Source: CAWAPS01 sp963783945 (GTDB taxonomy: Bacteria > Actinomycetota > Acidimicrobiia > Acidimicrobiales > Palsa-688). From it: a stretch of DNA of 64,000 nt. Under the pieces are notes generated by a model. That model was not told the DNA's origin and made no database searches. It worked only from the letters and a program-made list of their open reading frames with translations. Position numbers and translations under genes: made by a program. The DNA is taken from assembly GCA_963783945.1 (NCBI GenBank), contig CAWAPS010000002.1:248001-312000 (forward strand), read 5' to 3'. Below, piece after piece: positions 26,966 to 35,750 of the stretch (position 1 is the stretch's first letter; each line of letters starts with the position of its first letter).

Positions 26966-28339
26966 CTATCCCCTGCCGGTTTCTTGCCCCACCAGGGCCT
27001 CCACTTTCCGGTGCAGGTCGTCCACCCACCCCTCACTCTCGGGCTTCATCAGGACGCTCCTCAAGATTCGCCCGGTCTCCGCGTCGGCCGTGACATCGTG
27101 GCCGCGGCGACATAGGTCGGCCGCCCTGACACCGTAGGTAGCGAGGAACACCGCTTCCTCCGGCGCTGCGTCCATACCGGCCCGGAGCACCCGGCTGGAC
27201 ACCGCGTCGATCTCGGATAGACGGGCCCGGCGGGGAAAGTAGGCGACGATGTCCAGTTCCGGTCGCTGGTAAGGGGCCAGCACGGTCGAGCCCGATAGGA
27301 GCGCCCACCATTTGAGTGCGGCCCGACGGCCGGGGCGCAGGACCTCCCCTAGCCCCGCCGGAGTGAGAGGCAATAGACGCATGGTCAGCCATAGCGCCGC
27401 TGCTGCCGCCCCGGCCCGGGAGCACTCGAGAGATACCTCGCCTAGATGCAGGTCGTCCGAAGTGAAATAGGTGTACGGGGAGTCGTGTCGGTAGAAGCGG
27501 CCGACCGCCGGGTCACGGAAAAGAATGGCTCCGCACCCATAGGGTTGCAGCCCGTGTTTGTGGGGATCGACGACGACGGAGTCACAATCGCCGATCGAAG
27601 CAAACGGGGCACGCCCCACCCCGTCGGCTGAGTCATCCGCCACCAGAGCGAAGAACCCACCGTAGGCGGCGTCCACGTGCAGCCTGCAACCGAATGTGTC
27701 GCGAAGAGACAGCGCCTCGTCTATCGGGTCGACGGCGCCGAGGCCGGTCGTGCCCGCGGTCAGCACCACGGTGCCGATCTTTTCGGTCCGTAACAGCGAC
27801 TCGAGCGCAGTCAGGTCCATCCGCCCGCACCGGTCGGTCGCCACCGGGTGCCCGGCCAGGCCGAGGAGGTGGCACATCCGCTGGTGGGTGTAGTGGGCGT
27901 CGGCGCTGTAGGCCACGCCCCGATCCGGATGGAGCTCGCGCGCTACGAACAGGGCTTCGAGGTTGGCCATGGTCCCGCTTGTGGTCAGGTGCCCGAGGTG
28001 CTGTGGCAGCCTGAACATCCTCGCCAGCTGGTCCACGACGTCACGTTCCATCTCGGCCGTTGGGGGCCCGCCGTCGAGGGCGTGGTTGTTGGGATTGATG
28101 AGCATGGCCGCCACGTACGCGATCACGGCGACGGGATGCGGCGGCTTGAGCATCTGCCCGGCATAGCGGGGGTGAAAGAACGGGTAGTTGTGGTTCAGCC
28201 GGCCCGTCAGCTCGGTCAGGCCGGCCGCCACCTGGGCCGGGTCCACGGCGAGGCTGGGGTGGGACTCGAAGGGGCCCCATCCGCCCTGCCATCGCTCGAC
28301 CTGCTCGACCGCTTCGGCGAGCCAGTTCGACAGGTCCAT
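26966..28339 (-). CDS. PLP-dependent group II decarboxylase (aspartate/tyrosine decarboxylase-like)
   Basis: 457 aa. LTTSGTMANLEALFVARELH is the cofactor phosphate-binding segment, HVDAAYGGFFALVADD has the Asp that pairs with the pyridine nitrogen, and VVDPHKHGLQPYGCGAILFR carries the Schiff-base Lys. The PLP group II family covers glutamate, aromatic amino acid, diaminobutyrate and aspartate decarboxylases; Tyr and Gly after the Lys (HGLQPYG) match the archaeal/actinobacterial Asp/Tyr branch. It would release CO2 from an amino acid to give an amine. Upstream lies the Hsp20-like gene, 48 bases away on the same strand. Confidence 0.85.
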   Translation of the reverse strand: MDLSNWLAEAVEQVERWQGGWGPFESHPSLAVDPAQVAAGLTELTGRLNHNYPFFHPRYAGQMLKPPHPVAVIAYVAAMLINPNNHALDGGPPTAEMERDVVDQLARMFRLPQHLGHLTTSGTMANLEALFVARELHPDRGVAYSADAHYTHQRMCHLLGLAGHPVATDRCGRMDLTALESLLRTEKIGTVVLTAGTTGLGAVDPIDEALSLRDTFGCRLHVDAAYGGFFALVADDSADGVGRAPFASIGDCDSVVVDPHKHGLQPYGCGAILFRDPAVGRFYRHDSPYTYFTSDDLHLGEVSLECSRAGAAAAALWLTMRLLPLTPAGLGEVLRPGRRAALKWWALLSGSTVLAPYQRPELDIVAYFPRRARLSEIDAVSSRVLRAGMDAAPEEAVFLATYGVRAADLCRRGHDVTADAETGRILRSVLMKPESEGWVDDLHRKVEALVGQETGRG

Positions 28340-28387
28340 CGGAGCGCTATCCGCTCGCCGCCCCGAGCCCGGCGAGGTGTCGGCCGG

Positions 28388-28783
28388 TCAGGCCCGGACG
28401 GGATTAATAGGGTGGATCGAGATGGGTCCTGCGGGCTCCCCGCGGAGCACCCGGATGGCCAGCTGGCCGTTGGCCAGAGTGGCCTCCAGGCCGCTGCCAT
28501 ATCCGGCCGGCAGGTCTATCTCCCGCTCGTAGCAGCCGTACTCCCACTCGTGGAGCAGGTACTCCCGGGGCCCTGCACTCCGAAGGCGGGCCCAGAACCG
28601 GAGCGTCCCCGGGTTGATCTCCACCGTTACATCCTCGGTGGTAACCGCCGGAAGAGGGGCCAGGACGACAAGCGCGCCGGCCGTCTCGTACGCGTTGACG
28701 GGTACCGACTGCGGACGCATCGCCGCCTCGGTGGCGGCGGTGGCCTCGACCACGGCGTCGTGGGTGGGTTGGCTGGGGGCCAT
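28388..28783 (-). CDS. Small heat-shock protein, Hsp20/alpha-crystallin fold
   Basis: 131 aa from the ATG at 28783; the first 14 in-frame codons upstream look non-coding. The alpha-crystallin domain covers VPVNAYETAGALVVLAPLPA, VTVEINPGTLRFWARL, YLLHEWEYGCYEREIDLPAG and LANGQLAIRVL, ending in a short Pro-rich tail. The pattern of Leu after GYG and the NGxLxIxV strand is the family hallmark. It is probably an ATP-independent holdase. Its pairing with the decarboxylase is likely by shared strand only. Confidence 0.75.
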   Translation of the reverse strand: MAPSQPTHDAVVEATAATEAAMRPQSVPVNAYETAGALVVLAPLPAVTTEDVTVEINPGTLRFWARLRSAGPREYLLHEWEYGCYEREIDLPAGYGSGLEATLANGQLAIRVLRGEPAGPISIHPINPVRA

Positions 28784-28972
28784 GGGGCCAACATAGCCCG
28801 TTTGGCTGGACGGAGGTCCGGCCAAGAATCGCTGCCACCCCGGCCCGGCCCGACAACGCCTGCAACCCTTGGCCCGACAGCCCCGCCCGGACCGACGCCT
28901 CTACCCTGAGGCGGGCCGACGCCGGAATGGGGTCGCAACCCGGCACGGACACGGCCCGCTTAACCTGGCCCC

Positions 28973-29950
28973 ATGAGGTCTGGCGCCATCGACGGCGTGC
29001 CGGCCGAGCCCGAGCCTCCCGAAACGATCCAGCCGCCGAGCGGGGTGCCCCGGCGGATGGGGAGGCTCAGGCGCATTCTCCGGGAGACTGGTGTGGCGCT
29101 GATGGCGGCAGGAGTGGTCATCCTGCTGTTCGTCGGATACCAGCTCTTCGGCACCGGTATTGCGGAGGGCCACAGCCAGAAGTCACTGGCCAAGCAGTTC
29201 CAGGCCGCCGTGGGCTCTCTTCCCGGGGCCGACTCCTCCGAACAGGACACGGTGGGCGACCGCAACCCGAACCCCGCCCCTCCACCGAGCCAGGCCATCG
29301 ACCACCTGGTCATCCCGGCCATCGGGGTCAACAAGTACGTGGTTCAGGGTGTGTCCGACGACGACCTGCGGGAGGGACCCGGCCACTACCCCGAGACGGT
29401 CATGCCGGGCGAGGACGGGAATGCCGGCATCGCCGGCCACCGCACGACCTACGGCGCTCCGTTCTACCGGCTAAACGAGTTGAAGCCCGGCGACGAGATC
29501 CTCCTGACCGATCTTCAGAACCGCACGTTCATCTACAGGGTCTCGCGCCCCCCGCTCGTCGTCAGCCCAACCGACGTGGCGGTCCTGGACCCGACCCCGT
29601 TCGCCCAGCTCACCCTGACGACCTGTGACCCGAGGTTCTCGGCCACGAACCGGCTGATCATCATGGGCCGGCTCGTGGGCACGCCGCTCCCCGCACCGAC
29701 GCCGCCGGCCTCGGGAACCGCGACCCCATCGGGCGTGACCACGCTCGACGGTGGCGACGGGGGGGCGTGGCCCGCCGCCCTCGGATGGGGCCTGCTGGTG
29801 GTGGTCCTGTGGGCGGCCACGAGAGTCGCAGTCATCCGGACCCGCCGGTGGTGGCGATCCGGTTGTTACGCGGTGGGAATCGGGCTGTGCCTGGTGCCGC
29901 TGTGGTTCTGCTTCGAAAACGCCGTCCTGCTTCTCCCCCAAAGCATCTGA
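28973..29950 (+). CDS. Sortase, class E/F-like, with C-terminal membrane helices
   Basis: 325 aa. An N-terminal membrane anchor (VALMAAGVVILLFVGYQLF) is followed by a linker and the sortase barrel. The catalytic His is in GIAGHRTTYGAPFYRLNELK, the Cys in LTLTTCDPRF and the Arg in NRLIIMGR. Two further hydrophobic segments at residues 265-285 and 295-320 follow, so both ends lie in the membrane. It would cut LPxTG-like or LAxTG signals and link proteins to the cell wall or to pili. No substrate protein with a sorting signal is seen nearby. Confidence 0.9.
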   Translation: MRSGAIDGVPAEPEPPETIQPPSGVPRRMGRLRRILRETGVALMAAGVVILLFVGYQLFGTGIAEGHSQKSLAKQFQAAVGSLPGADSSEQDTVGDRNPNPAPPPSQAIDHLVIPAIGVNKYVVQGVSDDDLREGPGHYPETVMPGEDGNAGIAGHRTTYGAPFYRLNELKPGDEILLTDLQNRTFIYRVSRPPLVVSPTDVAVLDPTPFAQLTLTTCDPRFSATNRLIIMGRLVGTPLPAPTPPASGTATPSGVTTLDGGDGGAWPAALGWGLLVVVLWAATRVAVIRTRRWWRSGCYAVGIGLCLVPLWFCFENAVLLLPQSI

Positions 29951-30260
29951 GGGCCGCACCCCTCGCCGCCGGGACCCAGCGAGAGGATGAAAGTCAGTTA
30001 GCCCAACCGGCGCCGGGCCGCCGGCCGCGCTGCCGCCGCTCAGCGCGACCACCCCCCAGGACCGTTTCTCCTCTGGTCCCGGCCTCGATTGCCTCCCGAA
30101 CGGAACATCGCGTGCAGTGGTGGTGCACCTCGGACAGGCAACGTTCGACTTCAGCTCACCAGTCCTGATACGGCCGGCAGGGCCGTATGGTTCTCGGAGG
30201 CCGGCACTTTCCTCGCGAGGAAAGGCACATCGATGACCCTGGTGGTCAGTCGAGCGCGGA
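29951..30260. other. Intergenic stretch with an 18-bp palindrome
   Basis: Between the convergent sortase and LigD-polymerase genes. No gene is supported. It holds the perfect palindrome CTTTCCTCGCGAGGAAAG (30207-30224) and GGCC-rich imperfect repeats just before it. Confidence 0.55.
30207..30224. repeat. Perfect 18-bp palindrome
   Basis: CTTTCCTCGCGAGGAAAG is its own reverse complement. It could be a hairpin terminator for either convergent gene or a protein site. Without a spacer it would form only a tight loop, which favours a dimeric protein-binding site. Confidence 0.6.
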
Positions 30261-31223
30261 TCAGCCTCGCCGGGCCCGGGCTCGGCGCTTGCCCTCGTGC
30301 ATGGCCTGAACGCGGGCGACCGGTAGCGCGTGACCTTCCTCGATCACGTCCGGGCTCAGGGCTTGGGGGGCCGGCATATGGCGAGCCCACGGGTTACCTT
30401 TCCCGAGGTGACCGAGAGCGGTGTGCACGGTGAAGTCAGCCGGGCTGATGTCATCGAGGTCCTCCCATTTCACCGGGAAGGAGACGGGCACGCCCGGCCG
30501 AATCCGGGGACTGTAAGCAGCCACGACAGTCGCGCCGCCCACCCGGGTGGAATCGACGAAGACCTTTCCGTCCCGATCATCCTTCATGAACGCGGTCGTG
30601 GCGATGTTCGGGTCGAGAGATGCGGCTCGCGCCGCGATGGCCCGGGTGGCGGCCGCCGAGTCCTCGGGCGACGGGCGGTCGTCGATGGGGACGAACACGT
30701 GCAGCCCTTTGGCCCCGCTCGTCTTCACCGCGCCAGCGAGGCCGACATCGGCCAGCGCCTGACGGACCAGGTGGGCCACCCGTACGGCCATGACGAAGGC
30801 CCCGGCATCGGGCGGATCCAGGTCGAGGACCAGATGGGTGATGCGGTCCGGCCTGTTGGCCCGAGCCAGCGTCGGGTGGTACTCCACCGCCCGCTGATTG
30901 GCGAACCACAGCAGGGTGCGACGATCGTTGCACAGGGCGTAGGACACCTGACGCTTCGAGCTTTCCGCCCAGAAGGTGACGGTTTGCACCCAGGACGGGG
31001 CATACTTCGGCACGTTCTTCTGCATGAAGGCTTCCTGGCCCCGGTGAACCCGGACGACCGAGAGCGGCCGGTCCTCGAGCTCGGGAAGGATTCGGTCACA
31101 AACCCCGTCGAGGTACTCCACGAGGTCCCGCTTCGAGGCATTCGATCCGTCGAAGAGCGGATCATCGAGGTGGGTGAAAGACACCTCGTCCGATGGATCG
31201 TCGCGGCTGGCACGGCTCACCAC
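30261..31223 (-). CDS. LigD-type primase-polymerase domain protein (NHEJ)
   Basis: 320 aa from GTG at 31223. The polymerase metal site is THLVLDLDPPDAGAFVMAV (DxD). KTSGAKGLHVFVPIDDRPS is the nucleotide-binding block, and VFVDSTRVGGATVVAAYSPR is the late conserved block of the LigD polymerase domain. The ligase and phosphoesterase domains are absent, so this is the stand-alone form found in many actinobacteria. It fills gaps with ribonucleotides during Ku-dependent end joining; no ku or ligase gene is in the window. The start is uncertain because upstream codons stay open in frame but lose similarity. Confidence 0.88.
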   Translation of the reverse strand: MVSRASRDDPSDEVSFTHLDDPLFDGSNASKRDLVEYLDGVCDRILPELEDRPLSVVRVHRGQEAFMQKNVPKYAPSWVQTVTFWAESSKRQVSYALCNDRRTLLWFANQRAVEYHPTLARANRPDRITHLVLDLDPPDAGAFVMAVRVAHLVRQALADVGLAGAVKTSGAKGLHVFVPIDDRPSPEDSAAATRAIAARAASLDPNIATTAFMKDDRDGKVFVDSTRVGGATVVAAYSPRIRPGVPVSFPVKWEDLDDISPADFTVHTALGHLGKGNPWARHMPAPQALSPDVIEEGHALPVARVQAMHEGKRRARARRG

Positions 31224-31309
31224 CGAAAGACTAATGACGGCCCGGACTTCGGGGCGCCATCCCGGTCGTTTTCCGCGGCCCCGGGCTGGGGTCGCGGCGG
31301 GGCCGGCCC

Positions 31310-32008
31310 TCAGGCGACGGCGGCCATAGGGAGGGCCGCGGTGGTCTGATTCTGCCCCCAATTCTCTCTGTGGTCGGCCTGGACGGAGGGCCGGCGGACC
31401 ACCTCGTCCACCAGCCGGTGGAGTCGGGCGTCCCAGATGATCCCGGAATGCCCGGCGCCACTGATGACGTGCTGCTCGGCCCCTTCGAGCAGCCCAGACC
31501 GGTAGGGAACGACCACGCGGTCGTTGGCTGCCACGATGTTCACCATGAGAGGAGCCGTCCGCCACGACTGCGTGATTCGCCTGGAGCGGCTCATCTCCCG
31601 TGCGCCCGGGATCGGGGACCACGCCGGAGCCCACGCCGTGCCGCGCAAGGGGGCGCAGATCGTCACCACCCGGCTTACCAGCTTGGGGGCGCGCTCGAAC
31701 GCCAGGGCGGCCACCAGTCCCCCCTGGGAGTGACCGACCAGTGTCGCCGGGGCGTCGAGCTCCTGGAGGCGGCGAACCAGCCTGTCGACTGAACGCGGGG
31801 TGAAGGCCAGACCCCATTGCTCGAGGGTGTGCAGTTCCGCCCGGCCCAGAGAGCGCAGCAGCGGAGCGTAGTAGCACAGTGCGGCGGCGTGGCAGAAGCC
31901 GGTGCCGGTGACGACAATGGCATTCGGGCCACCGCCCTCGGGGCTGTGGCCCGGGCGGGGGCGAGACCGACGCGGCGTCGCTGCGCCAACGCCACTCCTT
32001 ACATTCAT
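31310..32008 (-). CDS. Alpha/beta hydrolase (lipase/esterase-like)
   Basis: 232 aa from the ATG at 32008, which has AGGAGGGG six bases upstream. The nucleophile elbow is ATLVGHSQGGLVAALAFERA (GHSQG), the oxyanion-side start is IVVTGTGFCHAAALCYYAPL, and SGAGHSGIIWDARL supplies the catalytic His. ANDRVVVPYRSG holds the Asp. This is the fold of triacylglycerol lipases and related cytosolic esterases. No signal peptide. It lies 86 bases upstream of the LigD-polymerase gene on the same strand. Confidence 0.8.
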   Translation of the reverse strand: MNVRSGVGAATPRRSRPRPGHSPEGGGPNAIVVTGTGFCHAAALCYYAPLLRSLGRAELHTLEQWGLAFTPRSVDRLVRRLQELDAPATLVGHSQGGLVAALAFERAPKLVSRVVTICAPLRGTAWAPAWSPIPGAREMSRSRRITQSWRTAPLMVNIVAANDRVVVPYRSGLLEGAEQHVISGAGHSGIIWDARLHRLVDEVVRRPSVQADHRENWGQNQTTAALPMAAVA

Positions 32009-32136
32009 GTTGTGCCCCTCCTGGCCCCGCCCGCCCACAACGCGAGTGGTGATCGAAGTATGAGCGCATCCGATCGCCGCCGACCCATCGCGACAACAAC
32101 TTCTGCCCAACCGTGACCCCGCTACGTTTGGACCGG

Positions 32137-32487
32137 CTAGGAGCGGACGCCCGTGGAATGCCGGACCATAAGCCAGGTCGACACCGCGCCCAGATCCCTA
32201 CCGGTCGACCCGGCATAGCTGTGGGCGGGCACGCTGGTCGAGGTATCGAGGAACCGACTGATCAGGGGGACGGTGGTCAGGGCAAACCCGGCCACATCGG
32301 CGATGCCCTTTCCGGTCAGACTCCCCTCGAACGGCACATTGAATGAGAAAACCCCGCCATCCGAGGCAGCCAGCGAGTAGCCGTTACCGAGAGGGCTGGC
32401 GGCGATAGACGCGATCGGCTTGGCCAAGCGAAAACCCGACGCCGACCCGAAAAACCCCGCTAGAAACTCCTGCGACCGGGCTGGCAT
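32137..32487 (-). pseudogene. Remnant of an SDGG-repeat secreted beta-propeller protein
   Basis: 116 codons. The stretch PIASIAASPLGNGYSLAASD then GGVFSFNVPFEGSLTG is one blade of the repeat found many times in secreted proteins of Acidimicrobiia (PIVGMAATPDGGGYW... SDGGIFSFGDA-like). Only one clear blade remains, with a non-repeat tail (TSTSVPAHSYAG). No signal peptide or complete repeat array is seen. I treat it as a truncated gene. Confidence 0.5.
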
Positions 32488-32533
32488 CACGAACACCGGG
32501 GCCGCCGGGCCGCCCGACCCTATCGCTCGGGGT

Positions 32534-33409
32534 CTACCGGTCGAAGGTAAAAAGGCACACCTGGGTGGCGTAGGCCACCAGTCTGCCCGGCTCGGACCCG
32601 TCCGCGCCGAAGTCCCAGAGGGCCACGTCGAGCGAGGCGTAGCCGTGTCCGGCGAAGCGCGCCCGGTTGTGTGCGAACACCCACGCTGACCGGCACACGT
32701 CGAGAAGGTGAAAAGTGAGGTCGACACTCGGGGCAAACCAGTCTTGCCGGCGCCCCGGCCCGACCTTCTCCGCCACGGCTCCGGGCATGGTGTCGCCATA
32801 TACGATCAGAGCCAGAGGATCGAGGGTGCCGTCGTCGCGCACCGGCGGGTCGTCCAGCCGGTACCACGTGCCATGCTCGGCTCGGCCGGGCACGTATTCC
32901 TCCCACGGCGCATGACCGAGCGCCCCCCGGCCTTCCACTCGTTCGTCCCAGAACGGGACCGAGGGGAAGGGCGGCCGGCCCGGAGGCGCGGGCTCGCGGA
33001 ACGACCGGGCCTCGGACAAGGGGACGAACCCCGATGGCGGGACCAGGTCGGTGAAATCAAATCCCCGCCGCGCCGACCCGAACACCGCGGTGGTCAGGTG
33101 GCCGTGCTCGGCCCCGGGGTTGCGCAGCTCAGCTCGCACCTGTGACATGGAGCGGCCGCGACGGATCACCTCCACCTCGATTTCGACCGGGCCGTGGGCG
33201 ACCGGCGCCACAAACGTGGTGTGGAACATCCGCAGTTGCTGCGCCTCCTCCGCCAGCTCTGCGGCCATCGCCCTCACGGCCAGGGCGGCCACGACCCCAC
33301 CCTGGGGATTGGGCCGGAGGCTCCAGGACTCGTCGATGTCACCTTCGTAGCGGGCCGGCCGGCGGCCGGGGTCGGACGCCCGGGTCACGGCGGCGAAGGG
33401 GCTTCCCAT
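32534..33409 (-). CDS. Acyl-CoA thioesterase-like protein (TesB/double hot-dog type)
   Basis: 291 aa from the ATG at 33409. YEGDIDESWSLRPNPQGGVV and MFHTTFVAPVAHGPVEIEVE form the first hot-dog half; QDWFAPSVDLTFHLLDVCRS then YASLDVALWDFGADG the second, ending in YATQVCLFTFDR. Such proteins hydrolyse acyl-CoA thioesters or act as acyl carriers. It is divergent from the MarR-GNAT gene, so the short region between them may hold a shared operator. Confidence 0.8.
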   Translation of the reverse strand: MGSPFAAVTRASDPGRRPARYEGDIDESWSLRPNPQGGVVAALAVRAMAAELAEEAQQLRMFHTTFVAPVAHGPVEIEVEVIRRGRSMSQVRAELRNPGAEHGHLTTAVFGSARRGFDFTDLVPPSGFVPLSEARSFREPAPPGRPPFPSVPFWDERVEGRGALGHAPWEEYVPGRAEHGTWYRLDDPPVRDDGTLDPLALIVYGDTMPGAVAEKVGPGRRQDWFAPSVDLTFHLLDVCRSAWVFAHNRARFAGHGYASLDVALWDFGADGSEPGRLVAYATQVCLFTFDR

Positions 33410-33510
33410 TCTCGAACTCTGCTGAGCTAGCGCACCGGTTGTCAACCGCATTTGCCCGGTCAGGCCCCGGCCGCAAACGCCGTTCATGTGAGTTGATTGA
33501 GACCGACTAT

Positions 33511-33524
33511 CTGACTAAGGTCAG
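33511..33524. promoter_or_regulatory. Palindrome CTGAC-TAAG-GTCAG before the MarR-GNAT gene
   Basis: Exact 5-base arms with a 4-base spacer, five bases before the chosen ATG and facing the divergent thioesterase gene. Its place suits self-repression by the MarR domain, but the site is short. Confidence 0.4.
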
Positions 33525-33528
33525 AGAA

Positions 33529-34434
33529 ATGGAGCCGGACTCCGAGGTCAGGCAGGTGCGTTCCTTCAACCGGGTGGTAACCCAGCGAGTGGGGGCCCTA
33601 CAGGATCACTACCTCTCGCGAGACAGGCCGCTCGGCGAAGCAAGAGTGCTCTGGGAAATCGGACCCGGAGGCTGCGATGTCCGGGCCATCCGGTCCCGAT
33701 TGGGCCTGGATGCGGGCTACCTCAGCCGCCTCCTGCGGTCGCTCGAGGCAGCCGGTCTGGTCACCATCACCGCGAGCGACCAGGACGGCCGGGTACGCAC
33801 AGCGAGGCTCACCACGAAGGGCAAGTCAGAACGAGCGATACTCGACCGGCGCAGCGACGCCTTGGCTCGGACGATCCTCGAACCGTTGACCGTGGCCCAG
33901 CGAACCCGGTTGGTCTCGGCCATGGGCGAGGTCGAGAAGCTCCTGGACGCCGCCTTCGTCGAGATCGCCCCGGCCGATCCAGCGGACCGCCGGGCGGAGC
34001 GCGGCCTCCGCCAATACTTCGCCGAGCTCGATCATCGCTTCTCAGCCGGATTCGTCGAAGCCGAAACCCGCCCCGCCACGGCCGACGAGATGCGGCCTCC
34101 TGCCGGGGTGTTCCTGTTGGCGACTCTCCGCGAGGAGGTCGTCGGATGCGGCGCCTTGAAGTTTCACGCTGACCAGCCGACCGAGTTAAAGAGAATGTGG
34201 GTCGCGCCTCAGGCACGCGGGATGGGGCTGGGTCGACGTCTCCTGACCGCGCTCGAAAATCGGGCCGTCGACCATGGCAGCCGCACGATCCGGCTGGACA
34301 CCAACAAGGCTCTGACCGAGGCCGTCGCCCTGTACCGCTCCTCCGGCTACCGGGAGGTGAGCGCATTCAACGACGAGGCGTACGCGGACCACTGGTTCGA
34401 GAAGCATCTCGATCAGCATTTGCCCACGCGGTAG
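33529..34434 (+). CDS. MarR-family regulator fused to a GNAT acetyltransferase
   Basis: 301 aa. Residues 1-145 form a winged helix: RSFNRVVTQRVGALQDHYLS, IRSRLGLDAGYLSRLLRSLE (recognition helix) and DQDGRVRTARLTTKGKSE (wing). Residues 160-301 are a GNAT domain with VFLLATLREEVVGCGALKFH and the acetyl-CoA loop RMWVAPQARGMGLGRRLLTA (R/QxxGxG/A). Such bifunctional proteins are known in actinobacteria; target and effector are unknown. ATG 33529 is used; a TTG twelve codons upstream is in frame. Confidence 0.9.
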   Translation: MEPDSEVRQVRSFNRVVTQRVGALQDHYLSRDRPLGEARVLWEIGPGGCDVRAIRSRLGLDAGYLSRLLRSLEAAGLVTITASDQDGRVRTARLTTKGKSERAILDRRSDALARTILEPLTVAQRTRLVSAMGEVEKLLDAAFVEIAPADPADRRAERGLRQYFAELDHRFSAGFVEAETRPATADEMRPPAGVFLLATLREEVVGCGALKFHADQPTELKRMWVAPQARGMGLGRRLLTALENRAVDHGSRTIRLDTNKALTEAVALYRSSGYREVSAFNDEAYADHWFEKHLDQHLPTR

Positions 34435-34458
34435 CCCGGGGGCCGCTCCCCTCTGCGG

Positions 34459-35691
34459 TCACGGACGCCGCAGCACGAGAGCCTCGCCCTGGCCCCCTCC
34501 GCCGCAAAGCGCCACCCCACCGAGCGACGCCCTCCGCCGGAGCATCTCGTGCACGAGCGTCACCGTCATACGAGCCCCGGTGGAGCCCAGCGCGTGGCCG
34601 ACGGCAACGGATCCACCGTTGACATTGACCCTGGTCTCGTCGATCCCGAGCATCCGCGTCGAATGGATGGCGACAGATGCGAAGGCCTCGTTGATCTCGA
34701 CGAGATCGAGCTCCGCGACGTCCGCTCCAGCCTTTTTCAGAGCCTTCTGCAGCGCAATCGCGGGGACGGTGTGCAGATACGAGTACTCCTCCGCACACAT
34801 GCCGTGGGCCACGATCTCCACCATCGGCCGAAAACCCATGGCCTCGGCCCGGTCGGCGCGCATTACCACCACAGCAGCCGCGCCGTCGGAGAGCTGCGAC
34901 GCGTTCCCAGCCGTGATGGTTCCGTCCCGGGTGAAGGCGGGAGCGAGACGCCCAAGGGTCGACACGTCTGTGTCCGGCCGGATGCCCTCGTCGCGACCGA
35001 CGACGGCGCGGTTTCCCCCTGCTCCCACCGGGATAGTCACAATCTCGCCGGCGAACCGACCCGACTGCCAGGCGTCCCACGCCCGCCGGTGGGACCGGGC
35101 GGCCCAGGCGTCCTGGTCAGGACGGGCTATACCGAGCTCTCCGTTTACCTCGTCCGACGATTCCCCCATGTGCTGCCCGGTGAAAGTCGACCACAAGCCG
35201 TCGTGGACGACACAGTCGACGATGCGATCGTGGCCCGGGCGCCGGCCCCACCTGATGCCCGGTAGGAGGAAAGGTGCCATGGACATCGACTCCATGCCGC
35301 CGGCGACCGCGACCTCGATTTCTCCCGCCCGGATCAGCTGATCGGCAAGGGCGATGGCCGACAGGCTGGCCAAGCAGACCTTGTTGATGGTGATGGCCGG
35401 CACGTGCGGCGGCAGACCCGCCGCTACGGCTGCCTGGCGGGCCGCTATCTGACCAGTTCCCGCCTGCAGCACCTGGCCCATGATCACGTAGTCGACCAGG
35501 GCGCCGAAGGTCTGCGGGTTGGCGGCTGCTCCTTCGACTGCGGCCCGCTCGACTGCGGCCCGCTCGACTGCGGCCCGGATGACGGCCGCCCCTAGCTCGA
35601 CCGCGGGGACGTCCCGATAGACGCCACCGAACCGACCTACCGGTGTCCGTACGGCTGCGACGATCGTTGACCGTACGCGGTCTTGTTGCAT
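34459..35691 (-). CDS. Acetyl-CoA acetyltransferase (thiolase)
   Basis: 410 aa from the ATG at 35691. VAAVRTPVGRFGGVYRDVPA is the thiolase start. The acyl-enzyme Cys is in AITINKVCLASLSAIALADQ, then AVAGGMESMSMAPFLLPG. NVNGGSVAVGHALGSTGARM has the catalytic His and CGGGGQGEALVL the second Cys region; the usual C-x-G here reads C-G-G-G, as in thiolase II. It joins or cleaves acetyl-CoA units. Near residues 42-57 the protein carries AAVER-AAVER-AAVEG from a 15-base tandem repeat, a small insertion not seen in typical members. Confidence 0.92.
   Translation of the reverse strand: MQQDRVRSTIVAAVRTPVGRFGGVYRDVPAVELGAAVIRAAVERAAVERAAVEGAAANPQTFGALVDYVIMGQVLQAGTGQIAARQAAVAAGLPPHVPAITINKVCLASLSAIALADQLIRAGEIEVAVAGGMESMSMAPFLLPGIRWGRRPGHDRIVDCVVHDGLWSTFTGQHMGESSDEVNGELGIARPDQDAWAARSHRRAWDAWQSGRFAGEIVTIPVGAGGNRAVVGRDEGIRPDTDVSTLGRLAPAFTRDGTITAGNASQLSDGAAAVVVMRADRAEAMGFRPMVEIVAHGMCAEEYSYLHTVPAIALQKALKKAGADVAELDLVEINEAFASVAIHSTRMLGIDETRVNVNGGSVAVGHALGSTGARMTVTLVHEMLRRRASLGGVALCGGGGQGEALVLRRP
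35534..35577 (+). repeat. Three copies of a 15-bp in-frame tandem repeat inside the thiolase gene
   Basis: TCGACTGCGGCCCGC starts at 35534, 35549 and 35564; the last copy differs only in its final base. The period is a multiple of three, so each copy adds five residues (AAVER on the minus strand). Such arrays change length by slippage. Confidence 0.85.
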
Positions 35692-35712
35692 CCCGCAGGT
35701 AAGTGTACGGTC
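35669..35712. promoter_or_regulatory. Inverted repeat at the divergent thiolase/flavoprotein start region
   Basis: GACCGTAC (35669-35676) and GTACGGTC (35705-35712) are exact complements 28 bases apart, straddling the thiolase start codon and its divergent neighbour. Possible regulator site; part of it is coding. Confidence 0.35.
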
Positions 35713-35750
35713 CCGATCGTGAGTCGACGTCCCACCTTGCCGGCCGGACC

